Origin: Stereum hirsutum FP-91666 SS1
Lineage: Eukaryota; Basidiomycota; Agaricomycetes; Russulales; Stereaceae
Direction: 5' to 3'
DNA: 64,000 nt
Assembly: GCF_000264905.1 (NCBI RefSeq)
Contig: NW_006763149.1
Location: forward strand, 900,212-964,211
Both the position numbers and the translations under genes were made by a program. A model generated the notes under the pieces. It made no database searches, was not told the origin of the DNA, and worked only from the letters and a program-made list of their open reading frames with translations. This document shows positions 1-10,638 of the stretch, piece by piece (position 1 is the stretch's first letter; the number at the start of each line of letters is the position of its first letter).

Positions 1-1974
1 AAGAGTATGGGGGTTTATACTCGGTGAGAGTTATTTTTTTAACCCGGTACGCCCATACTCAACTTAGGCCTGCGCGCAGCTGAAGATGGGCCCAAAGAAT
101 ATCATGGTCATCACCAACGCTCAAATTATGCGCGAACTCATCGACATGAAGAGCTCCTCGTCCGCTGACCGAGAGCCAAGCTACCTCATTGACATCGTCA
201 CTGATAGGAAAAACAGCAGTTATGGTCCATATTGTAAGTTATGCGGATATTGTTTTCGAGGGTCACCGACAGTATTACATGCCTATAGCACGGGAATGGC
301 GCAAGGATCGTCAACGGCAACATGATATACTCAACAAAGAAGCCTGCGAGCGACATTGGGTGATCCAACGAGCCGAAGCCGTTCAGCTGCTTTGGGATCT
401 CCTACACGAGCCGGAGGTCTGGACCTTCCCTCACTATCCTTCCCACATATTAATCAGGTTGGCTTGACAGGAGTTCGCAAATCATGCATTCAGATATTCC
501 AACTCCCTAATTACATCCGTGTTCTGTGGCGTCCGTTCCCCACATTACAGTAGCTTGTTTTCGGCAGAACTTCACAAGATGCTCGACGAATGGGCGCGAT
601 ACCTCGAGCCTGGCTTCAATCCGCCTGTTGATCTCCTCCCTTTGCTGAAGTATGTTCCGGCAAGATGGGCCAGATGGAAGCGAATGGCCGCGAGCTTGCG
701 CAAGGCTCAGCGCGCACTGTACGGTACCCTGGTCGAACGGTGTAAAGCCCATATCTCGGAGGATAATCGCAAAGGAGTTGAACTTGAGAAGTTAATAGAT
801 GAGGGCGCATAATCGCAAAGGAGTTGAACTTGAGAAGTTAATAGATGAGGGCGCATGGGTTGACCAAGCTTCTTTTCGGTGAGTAAGATGCTTATTGTCC
901 TTCAGGTGAGATGGGAGATGGGCTAATTGGGAGGCAGCGGCTTTGTGGGCTCCGTTATTGAGGGTGCCTCTGAGACGACTTCTCTCTCACTGCAAAGTTG
1001 CATTCTCATGCTTGTAGCTTATCCTGAAGCACAAGAACGGGCTTATCAGGAGATAGAATCTGTCGTAGGCCACGAGCGCCTGCCTATGCGTGATGACTGG
1101 GAAAGACTTCCGTACTGCCAGGCCTTCATTAAAGAGGTCGGTCCTCTAGTAAATTTTGTTGATTCATCACCCACCTGAGTCGTTTGAGGAAGGTCATGCG
1201 GTTTCGTCCCCTGGTCCCGTTGGGTATACCGAGGTACATGAGACAGGATGAGTCGTGTAATGGGGTTTTGATCCCAAAGGGTTCGACAATCATCATCAAC
1301 CAATGTAGGAGACTTCCTTTACTTATCTCTCAATAATACTGAAATATATCGAGTGCAGATGGTATACTACACGATCCCGAGGCTTATGACGTACCAGAAA
1401 AGTTCAAACCGGAACGCTTTCTTCTCTCTTCAGTGGGCGTCAAACCTGGCGTAGATGAGACTGGGCGAGAAGACTTGCAATTTGGCGGAGGGAGAGTAAG
1501 TCATGTCTTGCACTTCCTTGTTCGTGGTACTCACGTTCTTTCTACGAAAGCGTGTTTGTCCTGGAAAGATCTTGGCTAAGAATTCGCTCGTCCGTAGAGT
1601 CGTTTCTGCGCCGTTCACATCAGAGGGGCGTTGCTTGATCTGATAGCCTTACTTTCAGGCTATCAACGTTATGAACCTCGTGTGGGCCTTCAAGTGGACC
1701 AATGCGATAGATAATGAAACGAAAAATCCCATCCCAGTGGATATTGACAACTATTCTAAGGTCAATTTACTTTTATATCTCATGCGGTTCTATGAACACA
1801 ATAAAGCTGATTTCTCATCTATAGGGCATCTCCACCGCGCCGAATCCTTTCAAGTGTCAGATTACTCCGCGAAGCTCCATGCACATTGCGCTCATTGAAA
1901 AGGAGATGGAACATGCGAAAGAGATCTTCAAAGGATTCGAGGTTTTGGATAAACTGTGTGAGCCAGAGGAGTGA
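1..1974 (+). pseudogene. Cytochrome P450, 5' end outside window, frame-disrupted
   Basis: Several exons spell out a fungal P450. The I-helix region reads EGASETTS (about 964-987). The K-helix ExxR motif is EVMR, joined across an intron near 1135-1195. The heme loop FGGGRRVCPG is assembled across a 55 nt intron (1496-1550) and supplies the iron-ligand Cys. Other introns are 24-79, 417-470, 1590-1658 and 1761-1824; the stop is at 1972-1974. The N-terminal membrane anchor lies before the window. Two faults break the frame. A 46-bp tandem duplication (765-856) shifts it after ISEDNRKG, and no splice pair fits the junction between 890 and 934. A further frame change near 220-240 is also unresolved. 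P450s of this kind oxidise small hydrophobic substrates at the ER with a reductase partner, but the substrate cannot be told. I call it a pseudogene; a sequencing error at the duplication is the alternative. Confidence 0.75.
765..856. repeat. 46-bp tandem duplication inside P450 exon
   Basis: Two identical, directly adjacent 46-bp units (765-810 and 811-856). Since 46 is not a multiple of three, the duplication shifts the P450 frame. Counting one unit only, the reading frame runs on into the next residues (WVDQASFR) up to a GTGAGT donor. No AG|GT pair at equivalent offsets would let splicing remove exactly one unit. Confidence 0.9.
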
Positions 1975-2224
1975 ACCTCTCCACGCCTCGCACGAAACAT
2001 TATACACTTGCAGGCCGGGAGAGATTCGATGTTCTTCCTTCGGAAGCTTGTCTCTTTTACGCAGGCCACTGACTTACGCATAATGAAGTGTAACATAGTT
2101 GACATTTTCAGACCTCTCCGAACTTGAGGTGGTAGAAAACTGTTTGTACAATCATATCGTTTTGTCTGGACGTTCTCAGTTTACATGTCACGTCGTTCTT
2201 CTTCGTCGAGTCACACGTCTGCCT

Positions 2225-3388
2225 TCATTGCACTGCAGTGAGTGCTATCATGCTATACTCCACCGAATCTCCCAACGGCAAAAGGTTGTCCTTCACATAT
2301 GCGACGACATCCTGACGACTGGACATTAGTCTGCTGGACCAGTGGAGTTGATACTGGTGACGCGGCTTACCTGTAGCAGGTCGCTTGATGCCCCTCGATC
2401 GATTGGACCATCCCGACCTCCGTTCAGCTCTATCAGCCGCTTTCCATGAGTTTCTCCGTCTCCGGTAGGCACAGCAGGAGCTTGCACGAAGGCAGTATAG
2501 GCATGGGGCGGATGGTCGAAGCCCGGGTTGACTGACTGCCCAGCTACCGCAGCCTGAGCATGGGCCTCCGCGAAGGCCGTATTGGCTTCAAGAAGACGTA
2601 TACGCTCTTCACCCGAGACGCCTGGAACATACAATGCGCAGTTTCAGCAGGTGAGAACTACCATAGCACAACTACAAGTGGACTGACCTTTGCATTTGGT
2701 AGCAAACTCGGCGAAGGGGGAATCTGGCTTCAAGGTTGCACCGCACTATAAGACCGAAAAAAATCGGTTGGCCTACCAGTGCCACACGAGGATAATGAAC
2801 AACTCACGTTTGCTAAAGCATGGATGACGGCCATAGTACCGCACGCATTACCAATCTGTAGCGAAGCATGCGACGTAAGTATCCTCAGACAACGAACGGA
2901 GAGCACAGAGCGTGGCTGCGCACCGTCTGCTTGACCCACACGACGTTGGGGTCGATTGGCGGCTGCCCTTCAGCTTTGATCTTCTCATCCTCTCTAATAA
3001 GATATTCCTTCCACGGTCCGGGCCACGGAAAGAGGAGAACTATGGCCTTGACTGGCTGGGGCACCATCGCGAGCAGCTAGAGGAAAAGGTCATGTTCGGG
3101 TTATGAAAGTGATACTGGCTCGATTATATCGTAGATGTACTTCTTGGTCGAGACCATAGACATCGCAGAACTGCGAATCAAACGGGTCAAGCCCAACTTT
3201 GTTCGCCCACTGGCATAAGAGTCAGTGCCTATCGGGTGAAGCAAACCACGTCGAGCAACGAACGAAGTTCATGACCTGGAAAAGTGGGTTGACGGAGAAA
3301 CCTGTGAACTTGTAAATTCTGGGAGCCTCGGGATAGAGGTGCATACCTCTGGGTTACTCTCCAAAGCGATCCATTTCATTCCTGGCAT
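2225..3388 (-). CDS. YUH1: Ubiquitin carboxyl-terminal hydrolase, family C12 (UCH/YUH1-like)
   Basis: A thiol protease of the UCH family, which trims small adducts from the ubiquitin (or Rub1/NEDD8) C-terminus. The start MPGMKWIALESNPE (3347-3388) is the usual UCH beginning. Then come the VYGLDQE strand, LLAMVPQPVKAIVLLFP, the oxyanion Gln in WVKQT and, across an intron, the nucleophile Cys in IGNACGTMAVIHALAN. The general-base His is in HPPHAYTAFV. A final exon resembles the conserved DVVAYVKDNL...SMIALTAVQ end. The family then normally has a catalytic Asp in the motif (Y/I)ELDGR; here the sequence reads LIELNGGRDGP, so that position is Asn. About six short introns, stop at 2225-2227. It is divergently oriented to the F-box gene at 3963. 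Family assignment is firm; activity is uncertain because of the Asp-to-Asn change. Confidence 0.85.
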
Positions 3389-3962
3389 CTTTGCTTGAAA
3401 TGTATTCGTTGCACGCTCAGAAGGAGAAACAGAGGCTGCTGTGATGTATTTAAAGGAACTTCACTAACAAAGCAGATGCTTTAACCAGAATTTCGATGAG
3501 AGGACGAGTCAGAGCAGATAAGTATGTCTCCTGGACGCGTAAGCTGCGTTACAAAGTTTCACAGCGGTGACAACTGGTATGTCACTGCCACTGGAATCCA
3601 GTTGGAATCCACCTGGAACTCTTGGGGCCTGTGGGCTCGGTACACGTAGCTCGCTCGGGCTCGGCAACTCCTGTTTTGGATGTGTGAGGCTATATTATCA
3701 CCCTTTAATCTGAGTCTGTTGGAAGCAAAGAGTTGTTAAGGAAAGCCGTCACTAACAAAACATGAACAAAACATCGCATTTTCGGTCGGAGTGCGGAGTT
3801 TGAGTTGTCCGGCATTGTCCGACAGTACTAACGAACTTTGTGAGTCTGACTCGAACTCATCTCCTGAAGTACTTTCTGAAAGGGAGCACCACGTATAGTT
3901 CCACGCACATCTTCTCTCGTGTTTGAGCTTAGGAATCTGATTCCTGAAATTCTGTCTGCTAG
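3389..3962. other. Divergent intergenic region, UCH / F-box
   Basis: About 570 bp between two divergently transcribed genes, so it presumably holds both promoters. I see no open frame worth annotating and no clear TATA box; an AT-rich TATTTAAAGG lies near 3449-3458. Confidence 0.4.
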
Positions 3963-5193
3963 ATGGTCCCATTCATTCCTCCAGAGTTGGTGATACCCAT
4001 TGTCGAAGAGATGTATCATCTACCCGATGGAACTGCAGATATACATACCCTCTCCGCCTGTTCCTTGGTCTGCCAGAGCTGGAGAGTGCACTCACAAAGA
4101 CTTCTTCTATCTCGTGCCACCATGCGGATCTGTGGTCCTCCGGATGATGGGCAGAGATCACTTACTCTACACCAATGCCTCTCAACCGGGAGCTTAGGGT
4201 CGTATATACGGGCGTTGGACCTATCTATCACTACCAGACGTGGAAGCCTAGGTTCCTTTGCACCACAAGCCACATCCGCCCTCTCACCCGACGAATTCGT
4301 ATCAGCGGTTGAATTCTGTCCACACCTTTATCACCTGTCGCTCAATATCAACGCGATGCATTCGTTCGATGCGGATGCCGTCGAACGTCTGAGCTCTCTG
4401 TCTCTCACCATACGGGCCCTCGATGTCTCATTCGGCAGCGTCACTTCGCCCGTAGTTTATCAGCTTCTCGCGATATGGCCTTCCATTCAAAGTCTGCGTC
4501 TCCGAACAGAGATGATTGCGCCCCTCCCATCCGTACGCCCAGACTTCTCGCTGTACGAGTTGTCGCTTCATAGATCCGTCCGTCGCGGGGTACTGGAATG
4601 GCTGATACCTCCTCCGGATGCGCCCTATCCCAGTCATAGAACGCCACTGCGTATTCTCGATTTCTGGGATACGCCGAACGAGGATAGCCGCGACATTATC
4701 TTCGCACATGCTACCAACGTCCGCTCGCTACGTCTCACCTATCCACCGCCTGCCGGCTTCATGGATTCCTTCAACGGTATACAGGAATTCGTTTTGCGCA
4801 CTACACCGGATCTTCTTCCCCTTCGGCCACTGCCCTCGTCGATCGAGCATCTCCACTTCCACAATTTCTCCTCGCCGAGCTTTGCACACTCCCTTGTCCA
4901 TACTACCTCATGCATCAGGAGCCTTCCGAATGTCACCCTCGTGACTGTTAATAAACCTATCGCTGAGCGAGAGGACTTCGGAAACTTAGTCAGGGTTTGT
5001 GAGGGCAGAGGTATCGAGATACGGGTGGATCCGAAATTTTATTATTTGGTGAAGATAGATCAGTCTGTATTCGTGTTTTATTCACATACTGACCAGTGTT
5101 GATCGACCCCTAATCATACAGTATGAGTATCCGGTGCCGGTTGAGAGGTTTCCTCGACTGAGGACAATTGAGAACTTGTACAAGATGAACTGA
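3963..5193 (+). CDS. F-box protein (fungal F-box family)
   Basis: The N-terminus VPFIPPELVIPIVEEM...LSACSLVCQSWRVHSQRLLL (residues 2-50) is a fungal F-box, which binds Skp1 and brings a substrate to an SCF ubiquitin ligase. The rest is a Leu-rich, LRR-like body without recognisable repeats. One open frame runs from 3963 to a stop at 5100-5102. A better C-terminus appears if a 73 nt intron (5049-5121, GTGAAG...ACAG, phase 0) is removed. The product then ends FPRLRTIENLYKMN at 5191-5193, a compact ending like other basidiomycete F-box/LRR proteins. Both ends are possible. Such genes are expanded and fast evolving in Agaricomycetes, and the substrate cannot be inferred. Confidence 0.75.
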
Positions 5194-5797
5194 CTTCACG
5201 CCCGAGGCTCGATAGTAAGTCTTTTGTTAACATGCTACGGCACCCCGCTAATTACAAACTAGGCATCTATCGGGTCGCTCGGTTTGGGCCTCACGACATT
5301 GACGACATTCTGTATATCTATCTATGCATCGTAGGGGCATCATTGGTCACTGGTGTTGTGCTCTTGAACAACGACTATCTTTGACGTGCAATGCATCTGC
5401 TGATGGACGATGTTTGTAGGATGGTTTATTTGTGCTATATCGCACTGTTCCCACCAGTGGCTTGACTGCACCGTGGTGTTTGTTGTGGTGTTTGTTGTAC
5501 TTTGGTTGTGCTGTTTCACTGATGATTTTCCCCTTTATGTCGTCACGGTTTCTATATATATGGGCCGATCCACCCTTCTGATTGTATATAAATTCGAACT
5601 GTAGTTAAACACTAGCCTTCTGGAAGGAACTATACTTGCCCGCTGCCGGATTGGCCCCCAAAGACCCTTAGCGCAGACTCGCCACTGTGGCACCTCACTA
5701 ACGTAAATTAGTTTAAAACTCCGACAACGCGTCGCGTCGCGTCTCGTGTATGCGATCCTCCCTTTCGTCTGCTCTCAAGAAGAGTCGATTTACGCCA
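5194..5797. other. Intergenic region upstream of oxygenase A
   Basis: About 600 bp with no supported gene. Its only notable feature is the GC-rich stretch with an ACGCGT box and CGCGTCGCGTC repeats at 5726-5745, just upstream of the oxygenase A start. Confidence 0.4.
5727..5732. promoter_or_regulatory. MCB-like ACGCGT box upstream of oxygenase A
   Basis: ACGCGT, followed by GTCGCGTC repeats, lies 66-71 bp before the ATG at 5798. ACGCGT is the MluI cell-cycle box bound by MBF (Mbp1/Swi6-type) factors in fungi, typical of G1/S and S-phase genes. A single site can occur by chance. It is worth noting because the gene it precedes begins with histone H3-like exons. Confidence 0.45.
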
Positions 5798-6060
5798 ATG
5801 GCTCGCACCACAGTAAGCTGGTCACTTACTCTCTACCATTGATACTTAGTGTCGCTGATTCTGTTTTGTTTTCTAACGCCTAGCAAGTAGCCCGTAAGTC
5901 CACTGGAGGCAAGTCACTTCGTTCAGACGACATCGACTCGGAATGCTCCCCCCTCATGCTGACTACTGTTGTCCTATCCCCCTTTCTATCCTGATATTTC
6001 ACAATTGGGGTCTATTAACACAGGGCGTGCTCCACGAAAAGTGGTTGCGAGTAATACCAA
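5798..6060 (+). other. Histone H3 tail-like coding segment (exons 1-3 of oxygenase A)
   Basis: Aligned by eye to fungal H3 residues 1-22, the encoded peptide keeps A1 R2 T3 Q5 A7 R8 K9 S10 T11 G12 G13 A15 P16 R17 K18 A21 S22. It differs at K4T, T6V, K14R, Q19V and L20V. The K9/S10 and K18 modification sites are kept; the K4 and K14 lysines are lost. Intron 1 (5813-5883) has a CTAAC branch-like site near its acceptor. Intron 2 starts GCAAGT and ends ACACAG, and its phase (1) fits only this donor. After residue 22 the sequence becomes a Ser/Ala-rich linker. Confidence 0.8.
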
Positions 6061-9000
6061 TGCATCAAGTGCGCATGGTGACGCTCAAGGTGCGTCCTCT
6101 TCATACATCAACACTGCCCAAATACTGTATGGAGCGAAAGCTGATAAATCGAGCCCGGCGATACCAGAAATACCTGATGGTTTCATCATGGAGATGGAAG
6201 CCATGTGCCGAAAGGAATCAACAGTGAATGGTGCAGAGGAGGACGGCATGGGTGAACCCCTCGAACAACCAGTAAAGGTATTATTTCTGTTGGTCCCATA
6301 TATACCTGTTCACTGCTGTATCGTGCTGACTGTGTCGTGGTATTTCATAGGTTGAGCTTATGGATGTGCTTGACTCCTCCTTCACGGTTGACGGAACGTT
6401 CGCATCATGCGTCCCTTATGAAGAGGCACCAAACCCAGTAATCTCAGTCGCAGGGTTCGGTACCCTCGGTCTGCCTCTGAGCACTCCTGAGGCTCGTAGA
6501 CTTCGTGAAGTCCTCGATCGGGCACCGTTCGGAAAGGGAGAGCGCACGGTTGTGGACATCGAAGTACGGGATACTTGGGAGCTAAATCCCGAGAAGATGA
6601 ATATTCTGAACCCGAGATGGGATGCGTGGATGAAAAGGGATGTTGTTCCGAAAGTCTGCTCAGAATTAGGGGTGAACAGGGGCAATATCACGACCGCGGA
6701 ACTATATAAGATGCTCCTCTACGAGACAGGCTCACAGTCAGTATCTTTGCAAGTCAGTTCGTGTGCTTCAGCTGACGGTATCCCAAACCGATCATCCATA
6801 CAGCTTTCTACCACATCAGGAGTATGCTAACGCCACTTCTACTACTCTTTCGATAAGCGGACCGTTACTCACTTTACATTTGCTTTTTTTAGCACGGAAA
6901 AATCTCCCGGAATGTTCGCCACCATTGTCATCGTCTTGCCATCCGAGTTTTCCGGGGGTGAAGTTCACGTCTCCCATGGCAAACAGCAAAAGGTTTTCGA
7001 TTTCTCCGACGAAAATCTGCTCTCGACCACCGTACTTTCTTGGTACACAGATGTCGTCCACGAGGTCAAACCAATCACGTCCGGATTTAGGCTAGCACTC
7101 TCGTACAACCTCATTCATACGCCGCAGGCACCTCATGGCAAGGCTTCTGCATCGCTTCCCCCACGACTGCCCCATCTCGATGAACCCATGCAAAGACTTG
7201 AACGCGTTCTGAGAGGCTGGAAGTACGCTGACCGTCACGGGGTTGAACGTGCTACCGGGCAGAGACCACCACAGAAACTTGCATACCTTCTCGAGCACGA
7301 GTACTCACATGCCAATCTCTCCTTCGACGAACTCAAGGGCCGAGATGCCAATCGTATGCTCTCCCTACGGGACGTGTGCGCTCGTGTAGGCTTCCAACTT
7401 GGTTTAGGAAGCCTAGACTACACGGAGACGGGCTACGCAGTCGACGACGGCGGCAGACGCGATGACGGGTGGGATGATGATGAGGACGACGAGGACGACG
7501 AGGACGTAGCGATGTGTGAGGTGGAAGAGCGATCGTGCGTGGTCCAGCTGATATCGGGACCAAATGGCGAGTGTTGGAGACGTGAAGAAGAGTTAGACAT
7601 GAAGGAGGTTATGGTCGCGAACGGATACTGGGACAAAGCCGGACCGGACGATCAAGAATACGAAGGATATCAAGGCAACGTAAGACACCCCACCTCTGTT
7701 CATCTTATTGGAATGGCCTAACCCGTTCCTCGTCATTAGGGAGCTGGTTCACTAGAGTACTGTAAGCTTTGTGCAGTCTCTGCGTATGTCTGGACGCTAA
7801 GCCTTGCTACGGTTTAGTTTATCATCGCACAGTCGTCCTCATGTGGCCAGACTCTCAAAATGCGTCAGTCATTACAGCACTTGGTGGGCGCGATGCTGCT
7901 ATCGACCTTCTGCGAGCCTCGACGTCGGATGAGCCAACAAGCAAAGAGCTCAACCTTGTCGACGTGGCCGCCACAGCTGGTACAGAGGAGGTGGCACGAA
8001 TGATTGCTGACACTGCCTTACGGTGGAAGAACGCTCAGACATGGTTGAAAGCCGTGATCTGTTGTCGTGCTGGGAGCAATATCATGGCTCTCGGGATGCC
8101 TAGGCTCGTTAAGGCATTCGAGACGTTTCCGTGGCCCTCTATGGCGCCTGTGTAAGTGCTCCAATGCGTGACACTTATTTCCCTTGCTCACCGCATCATC
8201 GATCTATTCAGCCTTAAAAACGTGCTATCGAATACGACTAGCACTTGTCAGAGGCTCCAACTCGTCGACGCTCTCCAAGCTCAGCCAAGGAGTACGCCGT
8301 CAACGCAACCGTTCCCAAGTCCACCGGAAGAGTGGTTTGATAGCAAACGGGCACAAATCCTGGGCTCGTTGAGAAAGGTAGAAGATAACGATATAACGTC
8401 TGTTGTCTCTGCCACATCAGGGATTGGGGGACTAGCGACACTTGCAGAGACGTGAGTCACGACGGTCATTCTTGACGATATCTGTGTGTTTGACAAACTT
8501 TTTACTGACTCCTCTACGTCTGTCGTGGGCGATATACGAGTAGCGTCCTTCCCCAGCTCATCGCACTCAACTTGAACTCGGTCTGGTGGCTCAATTTTGT
8601 CAAGCATTTGCGCGAGCGCGAGCAGAGCCTCGGAGCTGAGCCATTCGAAGGATGGCCAAAACCTGTCTTCGAAGCTGCAAAGCCGGTGTAAGCCCTTTCA
8701 CTTAGTACGTGTAAGTGATAGTGGGGTCTCCATTTTGACTTTTACTGTTTATGCAGATTTGAGAAGGCACTTGTAGCAATGGACTCAATCACAAAACGGC
8801 ACATGTTCATCAACGAGTTACAACTAATACTCGGAACTGATGCACAGTGGTCCATATGGTGCACAAGCCGGCATGAGTGGATTGCAGAGGCATTAGAGGT
8901 CCCGCTCAGAAATGACGTCTCGCTCCTTATGAAGCTCATAAGACAGGATCCCGAGTTCTTTCCGAACATGTACGCTCTTACCTTTTCATCCATCCTTTCA

Positions 9001-10638
9001 AATTGGAATCTAAATCTATGATCCTACTATATGAAGCCTTTTGCCCAAGTTGAAGAACGAGGAGATTGCCTGCGATTTCTGGATTACATTCTTGGAACAA
9101 CTCGTACGGGAATCAAAGACGGAGGCAACTGACTTGCCGACAGATTGGAGACACCTTGTTTCCGACGTTCTCAAAAAATCGTAGGTGGTTATCGCTGCAT
9201 TTGACCTGCCAGTACTTATAGTGTCAAAAAGACTTCCGCGAATTATTTCCAGGTGTCCCACGAATATAGAGCTCTTCAGATCTTTGCGCCGTCTATGCAA
9301 AGCTGTCAAAGGCGAAGGCGTGTTAGACGACTTCGTGACCAGCCAACGCAAACTCTCCCTGCAGACTCACTTGAAAAAGCCTGTGCTTGGTGAGGTCGAC
9401 GTCCTGGTCACACAAATAGGGGAAGATCGTATGTTTGGGCTTTCTCTGTGAGTCTCCTGTTCTGTGTGCTTTCTTCGCCTCCTGATCAATTGGCGTGGTG
9501 CAGACTAATTCCCCAACTTCGTCAATTTGATTGTGGCATCGACTTTTGGAAGCGGTTCATTCGTGCCATTCAGTCTCGTACCACCGCCTTAATCGCCCAT
9601 GGTTGGACCTCGACAAATGTCTCCGGATTCCTGAAGGATCTCGTGGATACAGCCATCACTCAGACCCGTTTCGAGGCAGCTCCTCCGCCGGCTCCGAAGC
9701 CGTCTTACCAGACTTGGTACTATCACAGGGAACAGGAGACCCCGAAATCCCCTGATGTTCCCTCTAGCATACGCGATCTCCTTTCTCTCTGCATCGAGAC
9801 GAATAACATACCTTTCGCTGCACTCATATTCGGCAAGCTCTTCGCGATTATGACAAATGCGCAGGCTATCAAGTATACCCTGGAACCTCTCTTTCCTCTC
9901 GTCATCTCTCTTCTCAAGAGTCACCATCTACCCAATGACACTGTTCCATTCGATTCATTCTTCCGCGAGGCCGTCAAACGCTATGTTCTCTACTCCCTTG
10001 GACCTAAACCCTCCGCGTTCAATAACGCTTGGAGGGGGGCTCAATCTTCATGCATCTGCGCCGACTGTAGTCATGTCAATCAGCTACTCGCCGCACCTGA
10101 TTCAGAGTTTACATGGCGCGCCAATCAGAAGAACAGAAAGCATGTGGAAGAGATGCTCCGTGGACAGGCTGGCCTTACCTTTGAGACGATCAAACAAGGC
10201 TCACCGCAGGGACTGCGAGTGGTCAAGTCCAAAAAGTTCAAGGAGGTAGCCGATTGGAGACAGAGAAGCATGAACGGGGCTGCTTTGTTGAAGAGCGTCG
10301 GGAACGACAAGATGTTGAGCGGGATTTGGGCCTCGGAGGAAGGTGAGTTGAAGAAGATATACGCTGCGCTTAGTGGAGGGACAAACAGCCTGGAAGAGCC
10401 TGTCGGGACTCGACGTCCAGAGGGAGCTCTGGTCAACTCCACGCATGCGCATACGCCCCAGACCTCGTCTTCCTCCACTGCTCGCGTTAACGCGCCTCCT
10501 TCCGTGCTGCCTCGTCCAAGCCAGTCAGCTGCAACCGGCAATGGCTACCCGTTACCGACGACTGTTCCGCAGAAGCGCAAGATGGACCCTGGCCGTAAGG
10601 TAGATGTTGATCTCACCCTCCTCGACGACTCAGACTAG
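5798..10638 (+). CDS. 2OG-Fe(II) dioxygenase with histone H3-like N-terminal tail (copy A)
   Basis: Fourteen exons sum to 3915 nt, a 1304-residue protein with every splice phase agreeing. Exons 1-3 (5798-5812, 5884-5908, 6024-6277) give M-ARTTQVARKSTGGRAPRK, 15 of 18 identical to the H3 tail. A prolyl-4-hydroxylase-like fold follows: iron ligands in FLPHQD (HxD, split between an 18-nt microexon 6804-6821 and exon 6), distal His in SWYTDVVHEV, and the 2OG-binding Arg in PITSGFRLALSYNL. An acidic run (about 7474-7505) follows. Exon 14 has a CxCxxC motif (CICADC), a basic PQKRK stretch and the end VDVDLTLLDDSD, which looks like a SUMO-interaction motif. Such enzymes hydroxylate using 2-oxoglutarate and O2; the substrate is unknown. 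The basic motif and tail suggest the nucleus. Intron 2 appears to be GC-AG (5909-6023). Copy B at 27741 is a paralog. Oxygenase call firm; first exons rest on splice signals and phase. Confidence 0.88.
6804..6821 (+). other. 18-nt microexon carrying the iron-binding HxD motif
   Basis: The exon between introns 6737-6803 and 6822-6892 is only 18 nt and encodes FLPHQ plus two bases of the Asp codon, which the next exon completes. It therefore holds both proximal iron ligands. The same 18-nt exon exists in copy B (31671-31688), so it is ancestral. Skipping it would keep the reading frame but remove the iron site. Confidence 0.75.
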
